Positions 14,131-23,300 of a stretch of DNA of 34,198 nt are shown here, piece by piece; the stretch's first letter is position 1; every line of letters starts with the position of its first letter. The notes beneath the pieces were generated by a model. That model was not told where the DNA came from and did not search any database. It saw nothing but the letters and a program-made list of their open reading frames with translations. Source of the DNA: Ruminococcus sp. CAG:254 (GTDB lineage Bacteria > Bacillota > Clostridia > Oscillospirales > Ruminococcaceae); assembly GCA_000433635.1 (NCBI GenBank), contig HF997921.1, positions 1 to 34,198 of the forward strand. Direction: 5' to 3'. The translations under genes and the position numbers were made by a program.

Positions 14131-15693
14131 TTACCACCGGTTATTCCAGATTGGTGTATTTCCGGAGGCAGATTTTGCATAGTGTGTGAGAATCTGCACG
14201 GCATCTTCGACACCTAAAACACCGCCATCTGCACCTTGATTCTGTGAGCAGGTATCGATATCGGATAAGAAGTAGGCTAAAGTTTCTTGGTCGTCTGTAA
14301 AGGAATTGTTGAGTTTTGCGGTATTGCCAGCTGCTTTTTTTGCATAGTAGGTCAAAATACAAACAGAATCATTGACATCTACGATACCATCTAAATTGCT
14401 GTCGCCCTTTTTTCCAACCAATACTTTTTTGGTGTAGGGGGCTGCATTGAACTGATAAACCGGAGCAGTTGCATCACCACAATAAAACGGCACATCTGCA
14501 ATGGCATATCCCGTTGTTGTTGCAGCGGCATATAATGCAGCCGGTGTGGTCTGTGCCGTCAAGGCATCCAGCAGAGATTCATTTTTTGTAACATTGTCGG
14601 TATAGGTAACCCGTCCTGTAATGGCAGCGTTGGAATACTGAGAGAGGGTCAACGGACGGTCATTTTCTGCAAATGCACAGATGGTAGACAATTTGGAAGT
14701 GTCATTGGTGATGGTTGCGGAGGATGCTCCAACTGTAATCGAAGTGCTGACAAAAGACAACGGCAAACGAGTATGAGCAGCCGTGCTCAAGCTGCAATCG
14801 GTTTCCGAGAAGGAAACAGTATAGACATCGTTAGGCGTTCCTTGCCGGATGACAATATCAAAAGAGAAGAACGGGAATTCATCTGCATATCCCAAGAAGG
14901 AAACGCCTTCCTGTGCATTCGTTCCGGTTAAAATCCAGCTATAGGCATCGTGGTAGCCGCTGAGTACCGTTCCAGCCGGAAGCGTTGCATCATAATGGGG
15001 AATCGTGCAGGTGTTTGTTTCCAGCGGATATTGCTCCTCTGCACTCTGTTTATAATAGGAATAGGTAAAGGAAACTGTTCCGTCTGCATTTTGTTGCAGG
15101 TCAGAAGCCGGAATTTCAATTTTCTCATTGGAAATCCAAGTTTTCACGCCGTCCACTAATTTGTTATAGGAGCGAGTGAAATAGATGCCGCCAGCTCCAT
15201 CGCTTCGGATGGAAGAACCGCTGAAGGGTTCTGTCAGCAGGGCACTGGTCAGCGGTGCACAGCTGTAAGGGGTGTAAGTGCCGGAAGAGGTAATTTCCCC
15301 GAAGCAGGTCGGCATCGCATATTCTGAGAAGAAAGAACCGCCACTGTAGGATTGCTTGTACATATCCGTTGTGCTGAGAATGTTGCTGCTGTTGGAGAAA
15401 TAAAGGCTGCTGGAATCGCTCTGATAGCGAATGCGTGCACCGGTAATTTGCTTGATTGGTTGGGTGTTTCCCTTGATGTAAACTTTGGTTGGAATGTGGA
15501 CATCGCCAGCTTGTACTTCTTCCGCAGAAACATAGGTTCGTTCTGGGACAAAATAGAATGTATACGGGTCAGTCTGTTCGACAACCGAGTTTTGCAGCAA
15601 GGCAGAATCCTCTGTAACAGCATCTGCTGCGGATACTGGCAAGCAGACAGCGAATAGCGTGCAGGCTGCCAGCAGGGAAATGATTTTTTTCAT
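14131..15693 (-). CDS. secreted dockerin protein A with cohesin-like features
   Basis: The 520-residue protein has a signal peptide (MKKIISLLAACTLFAVCLPV, cut after about residue 22), an unassigned beta-rich region (about 40-340), a smaller region, and a type I dockerin (about 430-510). Dockerin repeat 1 has the calcium loop GDSNLDGIVDVND followed by ILTYYAKKAAG. Repeat 2 has an expanded loop, DIDTCSQNQGADGG, then VEDAVQILTHYAK. The end of the beta region (FSFDIVIRQGTP, then PLSFVSTSITVG) resembles the last strands of cohesins, but the region is about twice cohesin length. It is a paralogue of the neighbour at 15850, so the pair arose by tandem duplication. It probably attaches to a cellulosome; binding function unknown. 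Confidence 0.8.
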   Translation of the reverse strand: MKKIISLLAACTLFAVCLPVSAADAVTEDSALLQNSVVEQTDPYTFYFVPERTYVSAEEVQAGDVHIPTKVYIKGNTQPIKQITGARIRYQSDSSSLYFSNSSNILSTTDMYKQSYSGGSFFSEYAMPTCFGEITSSGTYTPYSCAPLTSALLTEPFSGSSIRSDGAGGIYFTRSYNKLVDGVKTWISNEKIEIPASDLQQNADGTVSFTYSYYKQSAEEQYPLETNTCTIPHYDATLPAGTVLSGYHDAYSWILTGTNAQEGVSFLGYADEFPFFSFDIVIRQGTPNDVYTVSFSETDCSLSTAAHTRLPLSFVSTSITVGASSATITNDTSKLSTICAFAENDRPLTLSQYSNAAITGRVTYTDNVTKNESLLDALTAQTTPAALYAAATTTGYAIADVPFYCGDATAPVYQFNAAPYTKKVLVGKKGDSNLDGIVDVNDSVCILTYYAKKAAGNTAKLNNSFTDDQETLAYFLSDIDTCSQNQGADGGVLGVEDAVQILTHYAKSASGNTPIWNNRW

Positions 15694-15773
15694 GAGAAAA
15701 ACTCCTTTATTCTGTAATTTCTATCTGTCGAACAGGAACGCTGTCCGGCTGAACAAGGGAATATTTACAAGGG

Positions 15774-15832
15774 AAAACCGGCATACAGATGTCAGCAGAT
15801 GGGTGACAAGAGAAAAACTGTATCCCGGTTTT
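15774..15832 (-). terminator. terminator between the two dockerin genes
   Basis: AAAACCGGCATACAG (15774-15788) is complementary to 15818-15832 at 14 of 15 positions around a 29-base loop, starting 18 bases after the stop of dockerin protein B. The T-run is short (four T within the stem), so strength is uncertain. Confidence 0.55.
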
Positions 15833-15849
15833 CATATGATTGTTTTGTG

Positions 15850-17445
15850 TTAGCGGTTGCTCCAAACCGGATTGTTTCCGGCAGCAGCCTGTGCATAATA
15901 GGTTAAGATTTGTACGGCATCTTCTACGTTCAGTTCTCCGCCGTCTGTTCCCTGATTCTGAGAGCAGGTGTCAATGTCAGAGAGGAAGTAGGAGAGAATT
16001 TCTTCTTCATTGGTTGCCTGTTCCAGCAAGGTTGACTCTAAACCAGCAGCTTTCTTTGCATAGTATTGCAAAACCAAAACAGCATCTTCTACATCTACCT
16101 TGCCATCCAGATTGGTATCGCCCTTTTTCCCGATGAGCAGGGTCTTGGTGTAGTCTGTGCCGTCTGTGTTTTTCAGCGGCTGGGTGTTGAGGGTAAAGGG
16201 AACCGGATTTACATAAGCACTGCCGGACTGCTGAGCATAGAGTTCTGCCGGAGATTGTCCGCAAGTAACGGCATCTGTCACATCCTGTGTGGCAGTTGTT
16301 CCGTCTGCACTGGTGACAGTCGAAATCAGTTCCCCGCTGCCCTGATTCAGGCGGATTTCCTTATCATTTTCTGCGAAGAAGCAGTAATACGGGCTGGTGC
16401 TGTCTTGGGTAATTGTGCCGGAAGCCGTTCCAACAGTAATGGTGGTGTTCATCAGCTGCAACGGAACGAGGAAAGAACTGGTTGCCAGCCGGCAGTTATC
16501 ATTCAGCTGTACATCATAAGAGCCGGCAGGTGTTCCCTGACGAAGCACAATATCGAAGGAAAAGCAAGGGAATTCATCGGTATAGCCGAAGAATGCAGGG
16601 GTTTCCGTTGCGGCAGGTGTCCAATAACAAGTATTATGAAATCCCTTGTAAGTTTCGTCTGCGGATAATGTCGCATCATAGTGCGGAAGTTCAATGGTTG
16701 CTGTCTTTTGTGTAAAGTTTGGGTCGTTCTGGTCATAATATAAATAGTCAAATGAAGCACTGCCGTCTGCATGTATCTGCATCTGAGAAGCTGGAATTTC
16801 TACTTTTTCCTGAACGAATGTCTTAACACCGTCTACCAGTTTGTTGCAGCTGAGTGTGAAATAAGCACCGCCGTTTCCATCACTGTAGATCTTATTTCCA
16901 CCATTCATGCGTTCATAGATGGTATCCCCCAAAACGCAAGAACCAAACGGTGCAAAAACGTTTTGTTTTTTGCTGTTGATGACGGTACTGCCCAGACAAA
17001 ATTCCGGATAACGGGAGGTATAAGAACCGCCGCTATAAGTGCAGTCTTTCGCATCACCAAACGTTCTGATATCGAGGCTGTTATCAAAATAAACGTGCTC
17101 GGTGTCAGAGGCATGGTAGGACAGCAGGAATGCACGGGGACTGATGGAGTTGTCCCCGTGGAAATAAACCTTGGTGTTGATGTGAACATCGCCCTGAGCC
17201 AGTTCTTCCGCAGAAACAAAGGTTCGTTCTGGCTGGAGGGTTACTTGAAACGGGGAGAGATTTGCGGATGCACCGGCAACGGGCAGGTTGTCAAAAACAC
17301 CGTCTGCTTCTGCAACCTGTTCTGCATAAGTGGTAACATCTTCTTCTGCGGAAGCAGAAATGCCAGCAGAAAACGGGGTAGCGAGAGCGGCTGCAAACAT
17401 ACCGCAGAGGGCAACGGCAGCCATTTTATTTTTTTTGAAAAACAT
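15850..17445 (-). CDS. secreted dockerin protein B with cohesin-like features
   Basis: The 531-residue paralogue of the gene at 14131. It has a signal peptide (MFFKKNKMAAVALCGMFAAA, cut after about residue 33). Its beta-rich region opens with PERTFVSAEELAQGDVHINT, matching PERTYVSAEEVQAGDVHIPT in the sister. FSFDIVLRQGTPAGSYDV and NTTITVG are reminiscent of cohesin C-terminal strands. The type I dockerin starts at about residue 442 with GDTNLDGKVDVEDAV and a second loop DIDTCSQNQGTDGG. The start is placed at 17445 because AAAGGAG lies seven bases upstream and a signal peptide follows. The open frame continues 59 codons further but overlaps the promoter. Confidence 0.8.
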   Translation of the reverse strand: MFFKKNKMAAVALCGMFAAALATPFSAGISASAEEDVTTYAEQVAEADGVFDNLPVAGASANLSPFQVTLQPERTFVSAEELAQGDVHINTKVYFHGDNSISPRAFLLSYHASDTEHVYFDNSLDIRTFGDAKDCTYSGGSYTSRYPEFCLGSTVINSKKQNVFAPFGSCVLGDTIYERMNGGNKIYSDGNGGAYFTLSCNKLVDGVKTFVQEKVEIPASQMQIHADGSASFDYLYYDQNDPNFTQKTATIELPHYDATLSADETYKGFHNTCYWTPAATETPAFFGYTDEFPCFSFDIVLRQGTPAGSYDVQLNDNCRLATSSFLVPLQLMNTTITVGTASGTITQDSTSPYYCFFAENDKEIRLNQGSGELISTVTSADGTTATQDVTDAVTCGQSPAELYAQQSGSAYVNPVPFTLNTQPLKNTDGTDYTKTLLIGKKGDTNLDGKVDVEDAVLVLQYYAKKAAGLESTLLEQATNEEEILSYFLSDIDTCSQNQGTDGGELNVEDAVQILTYYAQAAAGNNPVWSNR

Positions 17446-17518
17446 AAAGACTCCTTTCTGTTTACTGGAAAATGATTTCGAAAACGAGACATCTTGAAAA
17501 AGCATGCAGCTTATCTTG

Positions 17519-17547
17519 ATTATACCATTTTCAAATAGGCTTGTCAA
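17519..17547 (-). promoter_or_regulatory. promoter of dockerin protein B
   Basis: Consensus TTGACA (17542-17547) and TATAAT (17519-17524) on the minus strand, 17-base spacer, about 73 bases before the start codon. Confidence 0.88.
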
Positions 17548-17646
17548 GAAACGAAATCGGGTTCTTTTTACGGGCAGGAGCAGGGATTTTTGTCGAATCG
17601 AAGCGACTGTAAAAATGAACAAACTGTAAAAATACAGGAAAGGAAC

Positions 17647-17675
17647 TTGACAGAATCGGGCAGTTATGCTATACT
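17647..17675 (+). promoter_or_regulatory. eno: promoter of enolase
   Basis: TTGACA (17647-17652), 17-base spacer, TATACT (17670-17675). Confidence 0.85.
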
Positions 17676-17680
17676 AACCG

Positions 17681-17700
17681 TGGTTAGGCGGAACTAACCA
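17681..17700 (+). other. stem-loop at the 5' end of the enolase mRNA
   Basis: TGGTTAG and CTAACCA form a perfect 7-bp stem with a 6-base loop. It starts 6 bases after the -10, so it would be at the very 5' end of the transcript, a position where stem-loops often protect mRNA. Confidence 0.5.
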
Positions 17701-17836
17701 ATCACCTGCAACCGGAATCATGCAAACAGCAGGTATAAAAATCCGTAGGAAGGTCAGAATAAAAAGGCATTCGTATGGAAATCACAATCCGGTTTTCCCA
17801 ATCACACAGATTACCATCAGGAAAGGAACGAATAAA

Positions 17837-19135
17837 ATGGCTTATTTGGAAATTAAAAAGGTCATCGGCAGAGAAATTATGGACTCCAGAGGCAATCCAA
17901 CCGTAGAAGCAGAAGTTTTGCTGGCAGATGGAACGATCGGCAGAGGTACTGCACCGAGCGGTGCATCCACTGGTGAATTTGAAGCACTGGAACTGCGGGA
18001 CGGCGACAAGGCTCGTTACGGCGGTAAGGGTGTTACCAAGGCAGTAGAAAACATCAACACCACCATCAATGATGTACTGGTTGGATTGGATGCTTCTGAT
18101 ATCTATGCAGTTGACCGTGCAATGCTCGCAGCAGATGGCACAAAGGACAAGTCCAATCTGGGTGCAAATGCCATTCTGGCAGTTTCCATTGCAGCTGCAA
18201 GAGCTGCTGCAATCTCTCTGGATATTCCGCTGTATCGGTTCTTGGGCGGCGTATCTGGCAACAGACTGCCGGTTCCAATGATGAATATTTTGAACGGTGG
18301 TGCACATGCAACCAATACCGTTGATACACAGGAATTCATGATCATGCCAGTTGGTGCTCCAACCTTTAAGGAAGCACTGCGTTGGTGTGCAGAAGTATTC
18401 CACAGCCTGGCAAAGATTCTGAAGGCAAAGGGTCTGGCAACCTCCGTTGGTGACGAAGGCGGCTTTGCACCGAACCTGTCCAGCGATGATGAAACCATTG
18501 AAACCATTCTGGAAGCAGTCAAGGCTGCTGGCTATGAACCGGGCAAGGACTTCATGATTGCAATGGACGCTGCTTCTTCGGAATGGAAGGGCGAAAAGGG
18601 CAAGGGCTATTATCACCAGCCGAAGTCTGGTAGAGATTTCACATCGGATGAACTGATTCAGCACTGGGCTGATCTGGTAGAAAAGTATCCGATCATCTCC
18701 ATCGAAGATGCACTGGACGAAGAAGACTGGGAAGGCTGGCAGAAGCTGACCAAGGAACTGGGCGACAAGGTACAGCTCGTTGGCGATGACCTGTTTGTAA
18801 CCAATACCGAACGGCTGTCCAAGGGCATTTCTCTGGGCTGCGGTAACTCCATTCTGATTAAGCTGAACCAGATCGGTAGCGTTTCCGAAACACTGGAAGC
18901 CATCAAGATGGCACACAAGGCAGGTTATACTGCAATTTCTTCTCACCGTTCTGGTGAAACAGCAGATACCACTATTGCAGACCTTGCAGTTGCTCTGAAC
19001 ACTTGCCAGATTAAGACGGGTGCACCGAGCAGAAGCGAACGGGTTGCAAAGTACAACCAGCTGCTGCGGATTGAAGAAGAACTGGGTGATGCAGCCGTAT
19101 ATCCGGGCATGCAGGCATTCAATGTAAAAAGATAA
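17837..19135 (+). CDS. eno: enolase (phosphopyruvate hydratase)
   Basis: The 432-residue glycolytic enzyme interconverts 2-phosphoglycerate and phosphoenolpyruvate. Motifs visible: MDSRGNPTVEAEV, GAxSTGEFEALELRD, GDEGGFAP (catalytic Glu loop), the Mg-binding SIEDALDEEDWEGW, LIKLNQIGSVSETL with the catalytic Lys, and SHRSGETADTTIADLAVA. The start at 17837 follows GAAAGGAACG. The open frame reaches 39 codons upstream, but that part lacks family similarity and is untranslated leader. The gene is a single-gene unit with a strong promoter and its own terminator. Confidence 0.97.
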   Translation: MAYLEIKKVIGREIMDSRGNPTVEAEVLLADGTIGRGTAPSGASTGEFEALELRDGDKARYGGKGVTKAVENINTTINDVLVGLDASDIYAVDRAMLAADGTKDKSNLGANAILAVSIAAARAAAISLDIPLYRFLGGVSGNRLPVPMMNILNGGAHATNTVDTQEFMIMPVGAPTFKEALRWCAEVFHSLAKILKAKGLATSVGDEGGFAPNLSSDDETIETILEAVKAAGYEPGKDFMIAMDAASSEWKGEKGKGYYHQPKSGRDFTSDELIQHWADLVEKYPIISIEDALDEEDWEGWQKLTKELGDKVQLVGDDLFVTNTERLSKGISLGCGNSILIKLNQIGSVSETLEAIKMAHKAGYTAISSHRSGETADTTIADLAVALNTCQIKTGAPSRSERVAKYNQLLRIEEELGDAAVYPGMQAFNVKR

Positions 19136-19165
19136 ATCCTTTCTATTTGATAAAAGATGATGGGG

Positions 19166-19208
19166 AAGCCGGCTGGCGGAAGTAATTCTGCCAGCCGGTT
19201 TTCTTTTT
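19166..19208 (+). terminator. terminator of enolase
   Basis: CCGGCTGGC pairs with GCCAGCCGG, then TTTTCTTTTT, about 30 bases after the stop. Confidence 0.9.
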
Positions 19209-19249
19209 GTATGATGTTCTGGAGATGCGATTCCTGCAAAAAATCTGCA

Positions 19250-19278
19250 TTGACAAATCCCGAAAAATGGGATAAACT
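19250..19278 (+). promoter_or_regulatory. promoter of the AEC transporter gene
   Basis: TTGACA (19250-19255), 17-base spacer, TAAACT (19273-19278). Confidence 0.75.
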
Positions 19279-19310
19279 GAAAAGGATGCAACGAAGGAGG
19301 AAAATTTTTT

Positions 19311-20279
19311 ATGCAGACGTTTACCAACAACTTAATCTTCAGTTTAAACGCAACGATTCCCATTTTTTTAATGATGGCGTTGGGGTTCTTTTTGCAGCGA
19401 ATCCACCTGTTGGACGACCATACCACCCAGAAACTGAATCAGTTTGCCTTTAAGGTGCTGTTGCCAGCATTGTTATTTATGGACTTGTCGACCGCAGACT
19501 TTCAGTCGGTTTGGGATACCAAATTTGTACTGTTTTGTTTTTGTATTACCAGTGTGAGCATTGGCATTGCCTTTTTGCTGTCGCTGCTGCATCGGGAACG
19601 GGCAGACCGTGGGGAATTTATTCAGGCAGCCTACCGCAGCAGTGCTGCAATTCTAGGAATCGCCTTTGTCAAGAACATTTATGGCGAAGCAACCATGGCA
19701 GCATTGATGATTGTTGGAACAGTACCGCTTTATAATATCATTGCCGTGGTGGTACTCTCTCTAACTGCTCCGCAGGCAGAGGGGCAGCCGAAACCAAATC
19801 GGAAAGCATTGCTCTTAAAGACGTTGAAAAATGTTGCAACCAATCCGATTATTTTAGGGATTGTCGTTGGAATGTTGTGGTCAATTTTGCGAATTCCGCA
19901 ACCGGTGATTCTCTCGAAGTCGGTTTCTTATTTGGGCAACATGGCAACACCGCTTTCTCTGATTGCCTTAGGGGCATCGTTTCAGTGGCAGGATGCAAAG
20001 GGCAAACTTCCGGCAACACTGGGCATTACCGCAACGAAATTGCTGTTGTTCTGTGCATTGTTTTTGCCGTTGGCGGTTGCGTTTGGATTCCGGACGGAAA
20101 AGCTGATTGCCGTTTTGGTGATGCTGGGCAGTGCAACAACCGGAAGCTGTTTTGTCATGGCAAGGAATATGGGACACCGTGGAACATTGACAGCTTGTTC
20201 CGTCATGATGACAACCTTGTGCAGTGCATTTACATTGACGATGTGGCTATTTATTTTGCGGACACTGCAATACATTTAA
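19311..20279 (+). CDS. AEC family transporter (auxin efflux carrier fold)
   Basis: The 322-residue protein has about ten hydrophobic helices in two inverted halves. Family-typical segments are PIFLMMALGFFLQR with LNQFAFKVLLPALLFMDLS near the start, NPIILGIVVGMLW in the middle and LIALGASFQW before the second half. Characterised bacterial members export or import malate, lactate-like acids or amino acids. The substrate here is unknown. GAAGGAGG nine bases before the ATG fixes the start. Monocistronic, with its own promoter. It converges on the pectinase gene across a bidirectional hairpin. Confidence 0.88.
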   Translation: MQTFTNNLIFSLNATIPIFLMMALGFFLQRIHLLDDHTTQKLNQFAFKVLLPALLFMDLSTADFQSVWDTKFVLFCFCITSVSIGIAFLLSLLHRERADRGEFIQAAYRSSAAILGIAFVKNIYGEATMAALMIVGTVPLYNIIAVVVLSLTAPQAEGQPKPNRKALLLKTLKNVATNPIILGIVVGMLWSILRIPQPVILSKSVSYLGNMATPLSLIALGASFQWQDAKGKLPATLGITATKLLLFCALFLPLAVAFGFRTEKLIAVLVMLGSATTGSCFVMARNMGHRGTLTACSVMMTTLCSAFTLTMWLFILRTLQYI

Positions 20280-20309
20280 ATAAAGTAAAAGTAGAATTAG
20301 AATCAAACA

Positions 20310-20347
20310 AAATCGGCAGCCGTACGAAATGAGTACGACTGCCGATT
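20310..20347. terminator. bidirectional terminator between the AEC and pectinase genes
   Basis: AATCGGCAGCCGTAC and GTACGACTGCCGATT form a long stem with a short loop. The minus-strand side ends in TTTTGTTT, while the plus-strand T-tract is poor, so it probably serves the leftward pectinase gene better. Confidence 0.75.
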
Positions 20348-20392
20348 CTGTTATAAAAAATTGAAAGAGGAGAAGCGAATTGCGAATGATGC

Positions 20393-23300
20393 TTAAACTG
20401 GCAGATCCGGAACTTCGTCGCTGTTCAATACGAATTTCATCAGATAGCTAACATCCTTATCGCCAACATTGTTATCACGGTCAACGTCTGCATTCTTCTG
20501 TGCAATATCAGAAAGCACAATTACATCTGCAAGATACTTGTTGACTGTGATGCAGTCTGCAAGGTCTACAACACCATCCAGGTTGACATCGCCATAGTTA
20601 AGACCTTCTTCATTGATGGTTGTTGTGGTTGTCGTTGTGGTAGCAGTAGCGGTAGTTGTTGTTGTAACAACTGTTCCGCCTTGGTCAGCGTATACCATAT
20701 AGTACAGGTTTGCAGTATCCGCCTTGGTAATGGTATGTGTGCCAGCAGATACAGAAACTTGAATGATACCGTCGCCATTTGCCGTATACTTTGTACCGTC
20801 TACCTTAACAGTTGCATTCGGTTCAACAAATACGAGGGTCAGGTCACCCTTTGCCGTGTTGGTAAAGCCGATAGAAGTTGCAGATTCCATTTTCAGGCTC
20901 TGGGTCAGGGTCAAACCGTTGTAAGAAACCGTTCCCTTGTTGGTTGCCAGATTACCAGTGATAGTGTAGAAGCTGCTGTTCTTGCCGTTTGCAGTAAAGT
21001 CATGAATCTGTGCACCGGATGGAGTCGGTGTTTCGCTCTGCTTGCCGCTGGTTGTAGTAGTCGGCTTTACAGTTGTTGTCGTGGTGGTTGTGGTTGGATT
21101 CTGTCCGGAGGTGGTTGTCGTTGTAACAATTGGGGTATCGCTGTTGCTGAGGTGATAGCCCATTGTTCCATACTTGCCATCGGTCTTTGTTTCATACAAA
21201 CCGCCCAGATTCAAAGAGCCATCTGCATTTCTCCAAACCTTGTGGAAATCTGTTCCCTGTTCCGGAGCTTTTGTCAATGCGATGAAGTCGGAAGCGGTTG
21301 GACCTGCAAACTTCGTGCCAATCTTTGCCCCGTTGGTGATTGCGGTATCGGATTCAACCAGATAATAACCGCTGTTGTAGTAAACACCGTTGTTGTAAGT
21401 ACCAACGTATTTATCATTGGATGCACCGCCTTTCAGCTTTGCATCTGACAGGAAGATAGAAGCATCATAATAAGACATCAGGTTGTCAAAATCACAGCCC
21501 GGGTCGGTACAACGATAGCAAGAGAAGTTCGGCTTGCCTGTGCCTTCGCCGTTGTTGTTGATGGCGGTGCAGTTGATCAATGTGCCGAGCTTCGGGTTGT
21601 TGTTATCCGTAAAGCCGCAGTGCAAGTTTTCAAAGGACAGACAATTCTTTACAACATGAGCAGAGCCAATGCCGCTGCCGCCCAGCTTGAAGCCGTTACC
21701 GTCGCAGTTGCCATAGCCTTCGCCAAATTCTGTAAAGCCGTTCCGGAATGCAACGCAGTTTTGAATGGTAACCACGCCGATTGGGCCAGTTGCAGCCTTT
21801 GCGAACAAATCCCAGCCGTCATCGCTGTTGTTGTATGCCATACAGCCGTCAAATACGTTGCCTTCGCCGCAGGTCAGCTTTGCAGCAAAACCGTCTGCAT
21901 TTTCCATGGAGGCATTGTCGCAGTTGTTCTTAGAAGTACAATTCAGAATCAGGTTATAGCTCGGCCAATCTGCAATGGTTGCAGCATTGGTGTTATACCG
22001 AGAAATCTGTAAGCCGGTGTCCTGATTGTCATTGAAGACCATGTTTTCAATGCGGTTATGACTGCCGGCAAGCAGCATACCATTATCCGCAGCCTTGGTG
22101 ATTTCAAAACCGTAGAATTTCCAGTAGTCGCCATCCAGTACGACACCACGTTTCGAGCCGTCTGCTGCACCCTGTCCGCTGAAGTCCAGCTTTACAGTTG
22201 CACCCGGATAAGCAGAAATAGTCTTGTATGCATTTTCTGCACCATTGTTGCTGCTGTCGATGAGAATCATTTCACTCAGTTCATAAGTACCATCGAGCAG
22301 GTAGATGGTCTGACCAGCGGAAACCTTCTGAATGGCTTCATAGATGTCCATCGGGTCATCCATCGTACCAACACCCTTTGCATTCGGGGCACAGTACAGA
22401 GCACCTGTAACCGGAGTTGGTTTTGTTGTTGTGCCAGCTGGAACAGTAGTTACAACGCCACCCTTTGTAGTGGTAATGGTGGTTGTAGTGGTGGAAGTTG
22501 TGGTGGTAGCAGGTTTGGTTTCTGTAACCTGTGGATTATTTCCGCTGTCACTGAATCCGCTGCCGATGTGGACAATGGAAGATTTGTAAGCAACCAGAGC
22601 ATTTTTCAATTCCTGATTGACTGCATAGCTGGTATCATCGACAGCATTGTCAAACTTCCACTGTAAGTCGCCGCCGTCCACACGGCCAGCGTGTGCCGTT
22701 ACAATGCTCGGAACATCTTCCGGAGCATCAGCTGTGTAGCTGTACATAATGCTGCTGTCGGTGTCGAAGTTGTTATAAGTCGAACCGCCGGAAAGAGCTG
22801 TAACACTGCTCGGAACGGTTTCCGAAGGAGAAGAAACTTCGTAAGCATCAAAGCTGGTGTTGTTTTCAGCATATGGAATATAGCTGGATGCACCAACAAT
22901 GACATTATTATAAGCCTTAATGATACCGCCGGGTTCGCCGGAGAATGTGCCTTCGCCGAGTGCATCTGTACCCTGTCCAGAACTCATCATCGGGTCTTTG
23001 CAGTTCCGGAAGTAGTTATTTTCTACGAATGCAGAAGCTCCCATGGTAACGCCAACACCATACTTTGCATTTCCGTCAAAGTAGTTGTTATAGCTGTGTA
23101 CGGAGCAGGTGCGAATCCGAGGGTGACGGGAGTCAGAATGGTCATACCAGTTGTGGTGATAGGTGATATAGTTGGTTTCGGTTTCGGACTTCATGCCTTG
23201 CAGGTTGCACTTGCCGTTATCCCAGAAGTGATTGTAAGAGTGGGTAACATAAGTGGATTTTTTGGTATCCAGTGCACCATCGCCCTTTACCTGATCGGCA

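Noticed and set aside
17446..17622. 59-codon N-terminal extension of dockerin protein B
   Set aside because: It would cover the consensus promoter and place the signal peptide internally.
17702..19426. 574-codon open frame on the minus strand across enolase
   Set aside because: It is antisense to a certain enolase gene, Cys/His/Phe-rich without any family motif, and has no ribosome site.
20620..22510. Repetitive GTTGT-type tracts that look like tandem repeats or CRISPR
   Set aside because: They are the codons of Thr-rich linkers in the pectinase. There are no regular spacers.
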